A DNA stretch of 64,000 nt, from assembly GCA_947630925.1 (NCBI GenBank), contig CANRJM010000001.1:1-64000 (forward strand), in the 5' to 3' direction. The DNA is from an uncultured Lachnospiraceae bacterium. Its GTDB lineage: Bacteria; Bacillota; Clostridia; Lachnospirales; Lachnospiraceae. Position numbers and translations under genes: made by a program. Under the pieces are notes generated by a model. It was not told the origin of the DNA. It did not search any database and worked only from the letters and a program-made list of their open reading frames with translations. This document shows, piece by piece, positions 8,429 to 17,141 of this stretch. Within the stretch, counting starts at the first letter, position 1; each line of letters starts with the position of its first letter.

Positions 8429-9685
8429 ATGAACAAAACGCTTTATTTTGAGTGTTATGCAGGGATTAGCGGTGATATGGCAGTAGCTGCCCTGTTAGAT
8501 TTAGGGGCAGAGGAGAAAGTGCTGCTGCAGGCATTACAGAGTCTTCCGTTAGACGGATATCATATTGAAATTCGCAGAGTGAAAAAGGCGGGGTTGGATG
8601 CCTGCGATTTTTGCGTCAAATTGGACTCCGCTCATGAAAATCATGACCATGATATGAAATATCTGCATGGACATGAGCATGGGCTTCAGGAATCCGCAGA
8701 GGGGCATGGACACAGTCATGAACATAGAGGACTTCCGGAAATCATTGCGCTTATTGAGGAAAGTCGGATAACGGAGAATGCAAAGGCAATGGCGAAGCGG
8801 ATATTTGAGATACTGGCACATGCTGAGGCAAAAGCACATGGCGTATCGGTTGAGCAGGTACATTTTCATGAGGTTGGCGCGGTAGATTCGATTGTGGATA
8901 TTGTAGCAGTGGCAGTCTGCATTGATAATCTGGGGATTGAAAAGGTGATTATACCTGTGCTGTATGAAGGGACAGGTACGGTCAGGTGCCAGCATGGTAT
9001 TCTGCCGGTGCCGGTACCGGCGGCAGCCAATATCATAAAGGAATATGATCTTCCCGTCAGGATGACAGAGGTGCACGGAGAATTGGTTACTCCGACGGGA
9101 GCAGCGATCGCAGCGGCTTTACGTACGGCTGACACGCTGCCGGAGCAATTTACGATTCAAAAAATAGGCATTGGCGCCGGAAAGCGTCAGTATGAGAGAC
9201 CGAGTTTGCTGCGGGCGATGCTTATCTCCGGAGAATCAATCAGTACGGCGGCAGATACCATTTATAAGTTAGAGACGGATATCGACGACTGCACGGGAGA
9301 AGAGCTTGGGTATGTTTTGGAAAGACTTTTTGAGGCAGGCGCCAGGGATGTGCATTATATACCTGTCTTTATGAAGAAAAACCGTCCGGCATATCAACTG
9401 AATGTAATCTGCACGGAAAGTCAGATGGAACAGATGGAGAACATTATTTTTCAAGAGACAACGACGATTGGAATAAGACGAATCAGTATGGAACGGACAA
9501 TTTTAGAACGAGAACCCACCTGTGTCCGGACAAAGTGGGGAGAAGTCGCAGTCAAGCGCTGTACTTTGCCGGACGGAAGCATCCGATGCTATCCGGAGTA
9601 CGACAGCATATCGAAAATAGCAAAGGAGCAGGGCGTTTCGATTCGTGAAGTGATGGATTCGGTAGTTGCCTTTCTTAGTAAATAG
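8429..9685 (+). CDS. larC: Nickel-pincer cofactor biosynthesis protein LarC (single uninterrupted ORF)
   Basis: MNKTLYFECYAGISGDMAVAALLDLGA; His-rich loop HENHDHDMKYLHGHEHGLQESAEGHGHSHEHRG; VHFHEVGAVDSIVDIV; ETDIDDCTGEELGYVLERLFEAGARDV. Confidence 0.94.
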   Translation: MNKTLYFECYAGISGDMAVAALLDLGAEEKVLLQALQSLPLDGYHIEIRRVKKAGLDACDFCVKLDSAHENHDHDMKYLHGHEHGLQESAEGHGHSHEHRGLPEIIALIEESRITENAKAMAKRIFEILAHAEAKAHGVSVEQVHFHEVGAVDSIVDIVAVAVCIDNLGIEKVIIPVLYEGTGTVRCQHGILPVPVPAAANIIKEYDLPVRMTEVHGELVTPTGAAIAAALRTADTLPEQFTIQKIGIGAGKRQYERPSLLRAMLISGESISTAADTIYKLETDIDDCTGEELGYVLERLFEAGARDVHYIPVFMKKNRPAYQLNVICTESQMEQMENIIFQETTTIGIRRISMERTILEREPTCVRTKWGEVAVKRCTLPDGSIRCYPEYDSISKIAKEQGVSIREVMDSVVAFLSK

Positions 9686-9755
9686 GAGTAAAATAGAAAA
9701 GATACAATATATTTGCAAGCAAAGCAGATAGCACGGGATAGGAGAGAGACAGAAT

Positions 9756-11093
9756 ATGAATACAAATAGAGAATTGTTTGAAAAGGCATCTGTACCGAAA
9801 GCGGTAGCGGTAATGGCAGTACCGACGATTATTACCATGTTAGTTGTCGTAGTGTATAATATGGCAGATACTTTTTTTATTGGTCAGACAGGCGATGCGC
9901 TGCAGGTGGCGGCGGTATCTCTGGCAACTCCGGTTTTTCTGGTATTTATGGCATTAGGAAATTTATTTGGAATTGGAGGCAGTTCAGCAATATCCCGAGC
10001 GCTCGGAGAGAACAGAGAAGAACGCGCCAAACATATTTCTGCGTTTTGCTGTTATGCATCTCTTGGTCTGGGTGTTATCATGGCAATTGTTTTTCTGACA
10101 GGCATGGATGGAATCCTGGTTATGGTAAATGCCAGTAAAAATACGATAGACCCTACGAGAGAGTACCTGACTTATGTAGCGCTTGGAGCGCCTTTTGTTA
10201 TGTTTGCGACAGCATTTGGTAATATTGTGCGTGGCGAAGGCGCCGCCAAAGAGTCAATGATTGGTAATATGATAGGAACGGTCACAAACATTATTTTAGA
10301 TCCGATTCTGATTCTGGTCCTGGATTGGGGCGTTGCAGGTGCAGCAATCGCAACTGTGGTTGGAAATATGGGCGCCTGCGTTTTCTACTTAAATTATTTA
10401 CTGCGAAAGAAAACAGTACTTTCGATTCATCCAAAGTATTTTAAATATAAAGATAAGATTGCATCCGGTGTGTTTGCGATTGGTGTGCCGGCTTCTTTGA
10501 ATAATATTTTAATGAGCTGCTCGAATATCATTTTAAATAATTTCTTGGGAGTATATGGGGATACTCCGGTTGCGGCAATGGGAGTAGCCATGAAGGCTAA
10601 TATGCTTGTAATATTATTACAGATTGGTCTTTGTACGGGGATTCAACCGTTGATTGGCTATAATTATGGTGCGAAAAATGTAAAGCGTTTAAAAAAGGTG
10701 TTCCGTTTTACCGGCGTCTGTGCGGTTCTCATGGGTACCATACTGACATTGTTTATGGTTGTGGCAAGAGAGCCGATTATCCGGGCGTTTATCAATGACC
10801 GCGAAGTCATTCAACAGGGAATCAAAATGATGATTGCCCTGCAGATTTCCGGTCCGGTAATTGGTATACTTTTCCTGTGCATTAATACATTGCAGGGAAT
10901 GGGTAAGGCGCTGCAGTCATTGATCTTAACCGTATGCAGACAGGGAATGGCCTTTATCCCGATGCTGTTTCTTCTGGACCGGCTTTTTGGCTTAAACGGT
11001 ATTGTATATGCCCAGTCCAGCGCAGACTTTATTTCTATTGTTATTGCGGTTATTATCTGTACGTTTACCATACATAAACTGGATCGCGCATAA
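9756..11093 (+). CDS. MATE family efflux transporter
   Basis: 12-TM-type protein with the NorM/MATE pattern (MAVPTIITMLVVVVYNMADTFFIGQTGDALQVAAVSLATP). Confidence 0.93.
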   Translation: MNTNRELFEKASVPKAVAVMAVPTIITMLVVVVYNMADTFFIGQTGDALQVAAVSLATPVFLVFMALGNLFGIGGSSAISRALGENREERAKHISAFCCYASLGLGVIMAIVFLTGMDGILVMVNASKNTIDPTREYLTYVALGAPFVMFATAFGNIVRGEGAAKESMIGNMIGTVTNIILDPILILVLDWGVAGAAIATVVGNMGACVFYLNYLLRKKTVLSIHPKYFKYKDKIASGVFAIGVPASLNNILMSCSNIILNNFLGVYGDTPVAAMGVAMKANMLVILLQIGLCTGIQPLIGYNYGAKNVKRLKKVFRFTGVCAVLMGTILTLFMVVAREPIIRAFINDREVIQQGIKMMIALQISGPVIGILFLCINTLQGMGKALQSLILTVCRQGMAFIPMLFLLDRLFGLNGIVYAQSSADFISIVIAVIICTFTIHKLDRA

Positions 11094-11106
11094 AAACGGC
11101 GTTTCG

Positions 11107-13143
11107 TTAAGAGGACAGGGGGGTTGCCTGCGGCATATGATTGGTGGGAGGAAGACAGGTATGATTTTTGCATACATAGTAGGTGGTTTTGTTGTGAAGC
11201 AGACGATACGCTTCCGTTTCGTGCTCTAGCAGAGTGATATCTGCATAAAGAGGCAGTTTTTTTAAGATGGCTTCAGCAGAGTCCGGTTTGGCAAGTACCA
11301 CTGTAATTGTCTGCGGCGGATGGGTAAAAAAGAGCTGGGCAATAAGAAACAGGCTGTAACCTGCCGGATAATATGCTGCTTCCTGTGATAAAAAGGAGAG
11401 TTGTTTTTCTGCGTATTTTGCATAATGGATGCTCTGTGTGACCGCATGATTTTCTCCTATGGCCGTATTGCCGGCAGAGGGTTCTTCGGCATAAGCATCG
11501 GTCAATTGGGAAAGTCTTACAAGGCAATAAGCCATTACAGAATTTCCGCTTGGCAGAGCGCCATCATAGGTTTCCTTTGGACGGAAGACCAGATGGCTGC
11601 TTTTGTTACTGTACAAAAAGTAACCGCCGTTTGTCTCGTCCGCAAATTGATGATGTGCTTCGGCGCAAATTTCATCCGAACGTTTTAAATAGTAAGAATT
11701 GCCGGTTGCTTCATATAGACAAAGCAATGCGGCCGTGTAATAGGAAAAATCATCTAAAAATCCCTGTACGGAGCGCACGCCGTTCCGGTAACTGACATAG
11801 AGCGTATTTCCAACTGCGAGATTATTTTCAATGAATTGCTGCGCGTCTTCAGCCGCCGAGCGATAGAGTTCATTTTGGGTAATGCGGTACAGATATGACA
11901 TGGCGCAGATCATGAGCGAATTCCATGAAGTCAGGACTTTGTCATCCAGATGGAGTTTGGCGCGGGATTTTCGGTATTCGTATAATTGTTTCCGTTCGTC
12001 TTCAAACTGTTCTGTGAAGGGATTTCCATTCAGGAGATTTGCAATATTTTTTCCTTCAAAATTTCCTTCCCTGGTAATGCCATAATAGTCGCAAAAGGTC
12101 TTTCCGCGTTCTTTCCCCAGGACCTGACAGATTTCTTCATAGTCCCACAGATAAAATTTTCCTTCTTTTCCTTCGCTGTCCGCATCTTGTGCAGAGAAAA
12201 ACGCTCCATTTTTTCCCCGCATTTCCTGCAGGATATATTTTGCTGTTTGCTCTGCCGTATCTAACAGGAAAGCGCTGCCGGAAATCTTATATGCGATAGC
12301 ATATGCTAAGATGAGCATCGCATTGTCATACAGCATTTTTTCAAAATGCGGTACAAGATAATAGCGATCGGTGGAATATCTTGAAAATCCGTAACCAATC
12401 TGGTCAAAAATACCTCCCCTGCGCATTTGCTCCAGTGTAAACAGGACGGGTTTGAGCGTATGTTGGTCCGCTGCATGGTTTTTTGCGTTTATTTGAGAAT
12501 AGAGCATAAGAAAGATTAGATGATGTGGCGCGGGAAATTTTGGCGCAGTTCCAAATCCGCCGTATTCTGAATCAAAGCTTTCGAAAAATTGCTTTACTGC
12601 TGTTTCAGGAAGCGTATTATCTATTTGACCGTTTGCCGCTTTGTCCTGCTTTTGCAGCATTGAAACGACTGCATCTGCCGATTCGGAAAGCGTTATGGGA
12701 TTTGTCTTCCATTGCTTGGCGATTGCCAGCAGAAGCTCTCGAAATCCTATGATACCCTGCTGTGCGGTTGGAGGGAAATAGGTACCTGCAAAAAAGGGCT
12801 TTTGTTTTGCCGTCATAAAAATACTCAATGGCCAGCCGCCATGTCCGGTCAGCGTCTGACAGACAGTCATATAAACGCTGTCAATATCCGGGCGTTCTTC
12901 CCGGTCTACTTTAATTGCGATAAAATACCGATTTAAAATTTCAGCAATTTCCGTATTTTCGAAACTTTCCTCTGCCATAACGTGGCACCAGTGGCAGGTA
13001 CTGTAGCCGATGCTTAAAAAAACAGGCTTGTTTTCCTGTTCCGCTTTTTCAAATGCTTCTTCTCCCCAGGGGTACCAAGCGACGGGGTTTTCAGCGTGCT
13101 GTAAAAGATAGGGGCTGCTTTGTCCCAACAGGTGATTGCTCAT
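11107..13143 (-). CDS. Thioredoxin-domain protein, DUF255/YyaL family
   Basis: [64 protein letters not shown]. Confidence 0.93.
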   Translation of the reverse strand: MSNHLLGQSSPYLLQHAENPVAWYPWGEEAFEKAEQENKPVFLSIGYSTCHWCHVMAEESFENTEIAEILNRYFIAIKVDREERPDIDSVYMTVCQTLTGHGGWPLSIFMTAKQKPFFAGTYFPPTAQQGIIGFRELLLAIAKQWKTNPITLSESADAVVSMLQKQDKAANGQIDNTLPETAVKQFFESFDSEYGGFGTAPKFPAPHHLIFLMLYSQINAKNHAADQHTLKPVLFTLEQMRRGGIFDQIGYGFSRYSTDRYYLVPHFEKMLYDNAMLILAYAIAYKISGSAFLLDTAEQTAKYILQEMRGKNGAFFSAQDADSEGKEGKFYLWDYEEICQVLGKERGKTFCDYYGITREGNFEGKNIANLLNGNPFTEQFEDERKQLYEYRKSRAKLHLDDKVLTSWNSLMICAMSYLYRITQNELYRSAAEDAQQFIENNLAVGNTLYVSYRNGVRSVQGFLDDFSYYTAALLCLYEATGNSYYLKRSDEICAEAHHQFADETNGGYFLYSNKSSHLVFRPKETYDGALPSGNSVMAYCLVRLSQLTDAYAEEPSAGNTAIGENHAVTQSIHYAKYAEKQLSFLSQEAAYYPAGYSLFLIAQLFFTHPPQTITVVLAKPDSAEAILKKLPLYADITLLEHETEAYRLLHNKTTYYVCKNHTCLPPTNHMPQATPLSS

Positions 13144-13170
13144 ATTGGATTCCTTTCTTGTATATCCTGT

Positions 13171-13194
13171 TAAAAGGGCGCTGCAAAACGCCCC
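13171..13194 (-). terminator. Probable intrinsic terminator downstream of the oxidoreductase gene
   Basis: Minus strand GGGCG-TTTTGCAG-CGCCC followed by TTTTAA. Confidence 0.55.
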
Positions 13195-13212
13195 GGATTG
13201 TTTTATGATGTT

Positions 13213-14520
13213 TTATGAACGTGTAGTCTTCAGATTGCCGTTTGCCGGATTATCTAACAGATACCCTCTGTGGTCAAATCGTGAGCCGTGGCAGGGACAG
13301 TCCCATGTGTGTTCAGCAGGATTCCACTTTAGGGCGCAGCCAAGATGAGGGCAGCGTCTGTTGGTTAGCGTCAGCAGATGAAAAGCTGCTTCCAGTCCAT
13401 TTAACAGTAACTGCGGTTTTAGCATATTTCTGGAGGGTTGAAATACGGGGGAATAGGGGTTTTCTTTTCCGATGATGAAATCAGTCAGTATTTGGGCAGC
13501 CGTCATAGAGGAAGTCATTCCCCATTTATTAAAGCCTGACGCGACAAAACATTCTGACATACGGTTTGCATATCTGCCAATGTACGGGATATGATCCAGC
13601 GACATACAATCCTGTGCTGCCCAATAGGAAGTCTCTTTTGCATTGGGATAGTATGTTGAGGCAAACTTTCTAAGCCCTTTCCAGTTTTCACTTTTCGTTC
13701 CGGTTCGGTGCGAACCGGAACCGAGTAAGAGATAATCCTGATAATTTCGAAAGGAAATCCCCGCTTTGTCTTCGTCCATATACATTCCATCGAGCTGAGC
13801 GGCATGCTCCAGAGCAATGACATAGGAACGATCCTGATACATTTTCAGAAAATACATGCCGTGCTTATTGTCAATAGGGAAGTGTGTGGCAAAGATGAGC
13901 CTTTGAAACGTAATTTTTCCCTTTTCCGTAATGGCAGTATTCTCTGAAAGCTTTTTCACAAAGGTATGTTCGTATATTTTCAGTTTTGGCGCAAGCTGTG
14001 CAATCAATTTCAGGGGATGAAACTGTGCCTGTCCGGGCAATCCAATAGCGCCTGCCGTTGCAAAGGGCAGCTCGTCTGCGTCAGAAAAAGAGGGAGTAAT
14101 CCCCAGTTTATCCAAGGCTGCCGCCTCCCTTTCCATTTTCGCCCTATTATTTTTTGAGTAGATATAAGAGGTTTTTTTCTCGAAATCGCAATCTAAATTT
14201 TGACATAGTTCATAATATTTTTTGACTGAGGCAAGATTGCTGTCCAGATACATTTTAGCTTTTTCTGTTCCCACGCTTTTTATCAGCTTATGATATATCA
14301 GACCGTGCTGTGCCGTGATTTTTGCAGTGGTATTCCGGGTGGTGCCGCTGCAGATATTTCTACCTTCGGCAAGGATATAGTCGATTCCTTTTTCCTGTAA
14401 AAAATATGCGCATAAAATGCCGGTAATACCGCCGCCAATAATCAAAACATCGGTTTTTGCGTTGTCTTCCAATGGTTGAAAACGTGGCATCTTAATATGC
14501 TTTGTCCAAATAGAATTCAT
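13213..14520 (-). CDS. FAD-dependent oxidoreductase with C-terminal Rieske [2Fe-2S] domain
   Basis: N-terminal dinucleotide fold TDVLIIGGGITGILCAYFLQEKG. C-terminal CPHLGCALKWNPAEHTWDCPCHGSRFDHRG. Confidence 0.93.
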   Translation of the reverse strand: MNSIWTKHIKMPRFQPLEDNAKTDVLIIGGGITGILCAYFLQEKGIDYILAEGRNICSGTTRNTTAKITAQHGLIYHKLIKSVGTEKAKMYLDSNLASVKKYYELCQNLDCDFEKKTSYIYSKNNRAKMEREAAALDKLGITPSFSDADELPFATAGAIGLPGQAQFHPLKLIAQLAPKLKIYEHTFVKKLSENTAITEKGKITFQRLIFATHFPIDNKHGMYFLKMYQDRSYVIALEHAAQLDGMYMDEDKAGISFRNYQDYLLLGSGSHRTGTKSENWKGLRKFASTYYPNAKETSYWAAQDCMSLDHIPYIGRYANRMSECFVASGFNKWGMTSSMTAAQILTDFIIGKENPYSPVFQPSRNMLKPQLLLNGLEAAFHLLTLTNRRCPHLGCALKWNPAEHTWDCPCHGSRFDHRGYLLDNPANGNLKTTRS

Positions 14521-14555
14521 AAATTACCTCCTGCTGCGGCTTCGTTTTCATATAA

Positions 14556-14594
14556 TACAAGACAGTCATATTGCAAGAATATAGCTGTCTTGTA
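14556..14594. promoter_or_regulatory. Spaced inverted repeat TACAAGACAG-N19-CTGTCTTGTA, operator-like, upstream of the Rieske oxidoreductase gene
   Basis: Perfect 10-bp arms in the 5' region of the minus-strand gene, flanking a -35-like TTGCAA. Confidence 0.5.
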
Positions 14595-14679
14595 CTATGT
14601 TTTGCAGTTTTTGGTAATTTATGCATGACATGGCTCGTTGTTCTTGAATCAAGAAAACGGTTCCATAAAGCTCTTAGCC

Positions 14680-15444
14680 CTACAGATCGGCTCCATGATC
14701 AATTACAATAATCTGTCCGGTAATGGCAGACGCCTCGTCGCTTGCAAGAAATAAAATTGCATTGGCAACTTCTTCGGGCGTGCATACCGGTAAAGAAAGG
14801 TCGGCATGTTTTGCCATGGCTCCCATCATATCAGGATCCAGATTCTCTTTTTTCATGCCCGCAGCCATCGGCGTTGCCACGCTTCCGGGACAAAGAGCAT
14901 TACAGCGTACATTTGCAGCCGCACAGCGCATGGCGATATTCTTTGTCATGCCAATCAGAGCAGCCTTGCTTGCAACGTAAGCAACGCCGCCGCCTCCGGT
15001 ATAACCTGCCACACTGGAGACATTGACAATAGAACCTGCTTTCTTTTTGACCATAATTCCGGACGCCTCCCGCGTCATATAAAGCGTTCCTTTTGTATTG
15101 ATATCAATTAATGTGTCAATCGTCTGGTCTGATACTTTTTCGATTGCCTCGATGCCGGCGTCTACGACGCCTGCATTGTTCACCAGGATATCAATGGTGC
15201 CAAATGCTTCCACTGCCTTATTGATCACTTCTTTGCACTGCTCTTTATCAGAAATGTCACAAGGCACAGCCAAAGCTTCTCCGCCGGCAGCTTTGATTTT
15301 ATCGGCTACGGCTTTTAATTGTTCTGCGCGCCTTGCGGAAATGACAACTTTAGCCCCCTCCTTTGCAAAAAGTTCTGCGGCGTAGGCTCCAATGCCGGAA
15401 TTTCCTCCTGTAATTACTGCTACCTTTTGTTCAAGTCGTCCCAT
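14680..15444 (-). CDS. SDR family NAD(P)-dependent oxidoreductase
   Basis: VAVITGGNSGIGAYAAELFAKEGA; LVNNAGV; YVASKAALIGMTKNIA. Start at MGRLEQK preceded by AGGAGGT. Confidence 0.92.
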   Translation of the reverse strand: MGRLEQKVAVITGGNSGIGAYAAELFAKEGAKVVISARRAEQLKAVADKIKAAGGEALAVPCDISDKEQCKEVINKAVEAFGTIDILVNNAGVVDAGIEAIEKVSDQTIDTLIDINTKGTLYMTREASGIMVKKKAGSIVNVSSVAGYTGGGGVAYVASKAALIGMTKNIAMRCAAANVRCNALCPGSVATPMAAGMKKENLDPDMMGAMAKHADLSLPVCTPEEVANAILFLASDEASAITGQIIVIDHGADL

Positions 15445-15557
15445 TCTATTACCTCCTTTTTTCATATAATGCAATCATTCTAAATTGTGCCGTTTGGAAA
15501 CGGCAAATTGCAGTTATCTTTTCTGTTTCATCACAACATAATATTTTCCGAAGCGTT

Positions 15558-16124
15558 TTATTTGAGCTGCATACCGTCTTTAAAGGCGTCTCCGACCTTT
15601 TGTCCCAGTTTGTAGTAACCGTGATGGACGGGATCATAACTAATGATATCCAACTTAGACGGCTCAATTTCTCCGTCGTCGCCCAGAACCGTTTCCTCTG
15701 CGCAGACATTGACAATTTCCGCTACAATGCGAAGCGTTTCCTCATAACGGTTGATTTCTTCTACTTTACATTCTAAAGTAATTGGTAAATCTTCAATAAC
15801 CGGCGCGTCTACAAATTCGCTTTTCCGCAGATGAAAGCCGGATTTTTCCATTTTCTGTGGTTCGTCATGACCGGAAACGATACCGACATAGTCGGATGCC
15901 GCCAGATTTTTTACGTCTGCGATTCCTACCGTAAAAGCGCCTTTGGCTTTGATATTATCCGTAGTCTTGTGTCGTACTCCGATATTAATCTGAATACGGT
16001 TTGAATTGACAATTCCACCATAAGCTACATTCATGGCGTCCGGCGCTCCGTCTTCCCCGTAGGTTGCTACGATTAAAACCGGCTGTGGAAACATATACGG
16101 TTTTGCTCCAAAATTTTTCTTCAT
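15558..16124 (-). CDS. Flavin reductase family protein (FMN-binding split barrel)
   Basis: MKKNFGAKPYMFPQPVLIVATYGEDGAPDAMNVAYGGIVN... pattern of the flavin_reduct family. Confidence 0.88.
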   Translation of the reverse strand: MKKNFGAKPYMFPQPVLIVATYGEDGAPDAMNVAYGGIVNSNRIQINIGVRHKTTDNIKAKGAFTVGIADVKNLAASDYVGIVSGHDEPQKMEKSGFHLRKSEFVDAPVIEDLPITLECKVEEINRYEETLRIVAEIVNVCAEETVLGDDGEIEPSKLDIISYDPVHHGYYKLGQKVGDAFKDGMQLK

Positions 16125-16150
16125 AATGCAAAATCTCCTTTCTTGTCATA

Positions 16151-16258
16151 AATATGATAGGTAATTGCGAAACATAGCGAAAGCCCGCCTGTGTTGGTTT
16201 TGTGCAGATCACACATATAGACTATAGAAACGTTTCGCAATTGCCTACATCAATATGA
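16151..16258. repeat. Short MITE-like element with imperfect terminal inverted repeats
   Basis: Left ATAGGTAATTGCGAAACAT; right arm is the reverse complement of GTAGGCAATTGCGAAACGT; ~90-105 bp, no ORF. Confidence 0.4.
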
Positions 16259-16520
16259 AACTGCTTATATTTTATTTTACATAATACTATAGCGAAAGGC
16301 AATCATTATTATACCTCAGCAGACAAAAAAACAGCAGAGAAGATGGGAGCGTATCCTATCCTTTTATCAGGATGGCGTTGTATTTTTCTGTACGGAGTTT
16401 AGACAAGGGATAAAAAATTTGTAAAATGTGTGTATGAATCTCCATGAAATGGTAAAAATGATTAGCGTAAAATCTTTTGAAAGCCTTGAAATATGGGGAA
16501 AAGAAAAAAATTTAAAAAAA

Positions 16521-16547
16521 TTAGCACTCGACCCTTGACGTGGCTAA
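16521..16547 (+). promoter_or_regulatory. Degenerate CIRCE-like (HrcA) operator upstream of hsp20
   Basis: TTAGCACTC-N9-CGTGGCTAA versus TTAGCACTC-N9-GAGTGCTAA: left arm perfect, right arm 5/9. Confidence 0.55.
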
Positions 16548-16563
16548 CAAAGTATGGTATAAC
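16535..16563 (+). promoter_or_regulatory. Putative sigma-A promoter TTGACG-N17-TATAAC for hsp20
   Basis: Consensus-like hexamers with a 17-nt spacer; -35 lies inside the CIRCE-like element. Confidence 0.65.
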
Positions 16564-16613
16564 ATATTTGTACCAAGAAAAATCAATTGTTTTCATTGAA
16601 GGAGGAATGACTT

Positions 16614-17051
16614 ATGTTAATGCCTAGTATTTTTAGAGAGAACCTGTTTGATGACTGGATGGATTTTTCATTTCCGGATATTGAGAAAACTCTTTATGGC
16701 AAGCATGCAAAACACGAGATGAAGACCGACGTTCGGGAGACCAAGCAGGGATATGAACTGGATATTGATTTACCGGGATTTAAGAAGGATGAGGTAAATG
16801 TACAGCTAGACAATGGCTATCTGATCATCCAGGCTGCCAAGAACCTGGATCGCGACGAGAAGGATGAGGAAGGAAAATATATTCGAAGAGAACGTTACGC
16901 AGGTACAATGAGCCGCAGCTTTTATGTAGGCGGAGAAATTGACAAAGAAGAGATTCATGCCAAATTTGAAGATGGAATTCTGAAACTGTCGATACCGAAA
17001 AAAGATGAAAAGGCGATAGAGGAAAGTAAATATATTGCAATTGAGGGATAA
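16614..17051 (+). CDS. Hsp20/alpha-crystallin small heat-shock protein
   Basis: MLMPSIFRENLFDDWMDF; alpha-crystallin domain TDVRETKQGYELDIDLPGFKKDEVNVQLDNGYLIIQA; GILKLSIPK. Confidence 0.95.
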   Translation: MLMPSIFRENLFDDWMDFSFPDIEKTLYGKHAKHEMKTDVRETKQGYELDIDLPGFKKDEVNVQLDNGYLIIQAAKNLDRDEKDEEGKYIRRERYAGTMSRSFYVGGEIDKEEIHAKFEDGILKLSIPKKDEKAIEESKYIAIEG

Positions 17052-17077
17052 TTTTCCGGCAATCATTGTATATGCAG

Positions 17078-17118
17078 CAGCGTTTCAAAATTCGATTGGA
17101 TTTTGGAACGCTGTTTTT
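17078..17118 (+). terminator. Intrinsic terminator between hsp20 and clpB
   Basis: CAGCGTTTCAAAA-N10-TTTTGGAACGCTG followed by TTTTT. Confidence 0.75.
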
Positions 17119-17141
17119 CAAACATATAGGAAGGAGACATT

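Noticed and set aside
8549-9076. 175-aa antisense ORF in larC
   Set aside because: Shadow of the LarC coding frame; no recognizable domain.
15500-15535. TGCCGTTTGGAAACGGCA palindrome between flavin reductase and SDR genes
   Set aside because: Too tight a loop and no U-tract; insufficient to call a terminator or operator.
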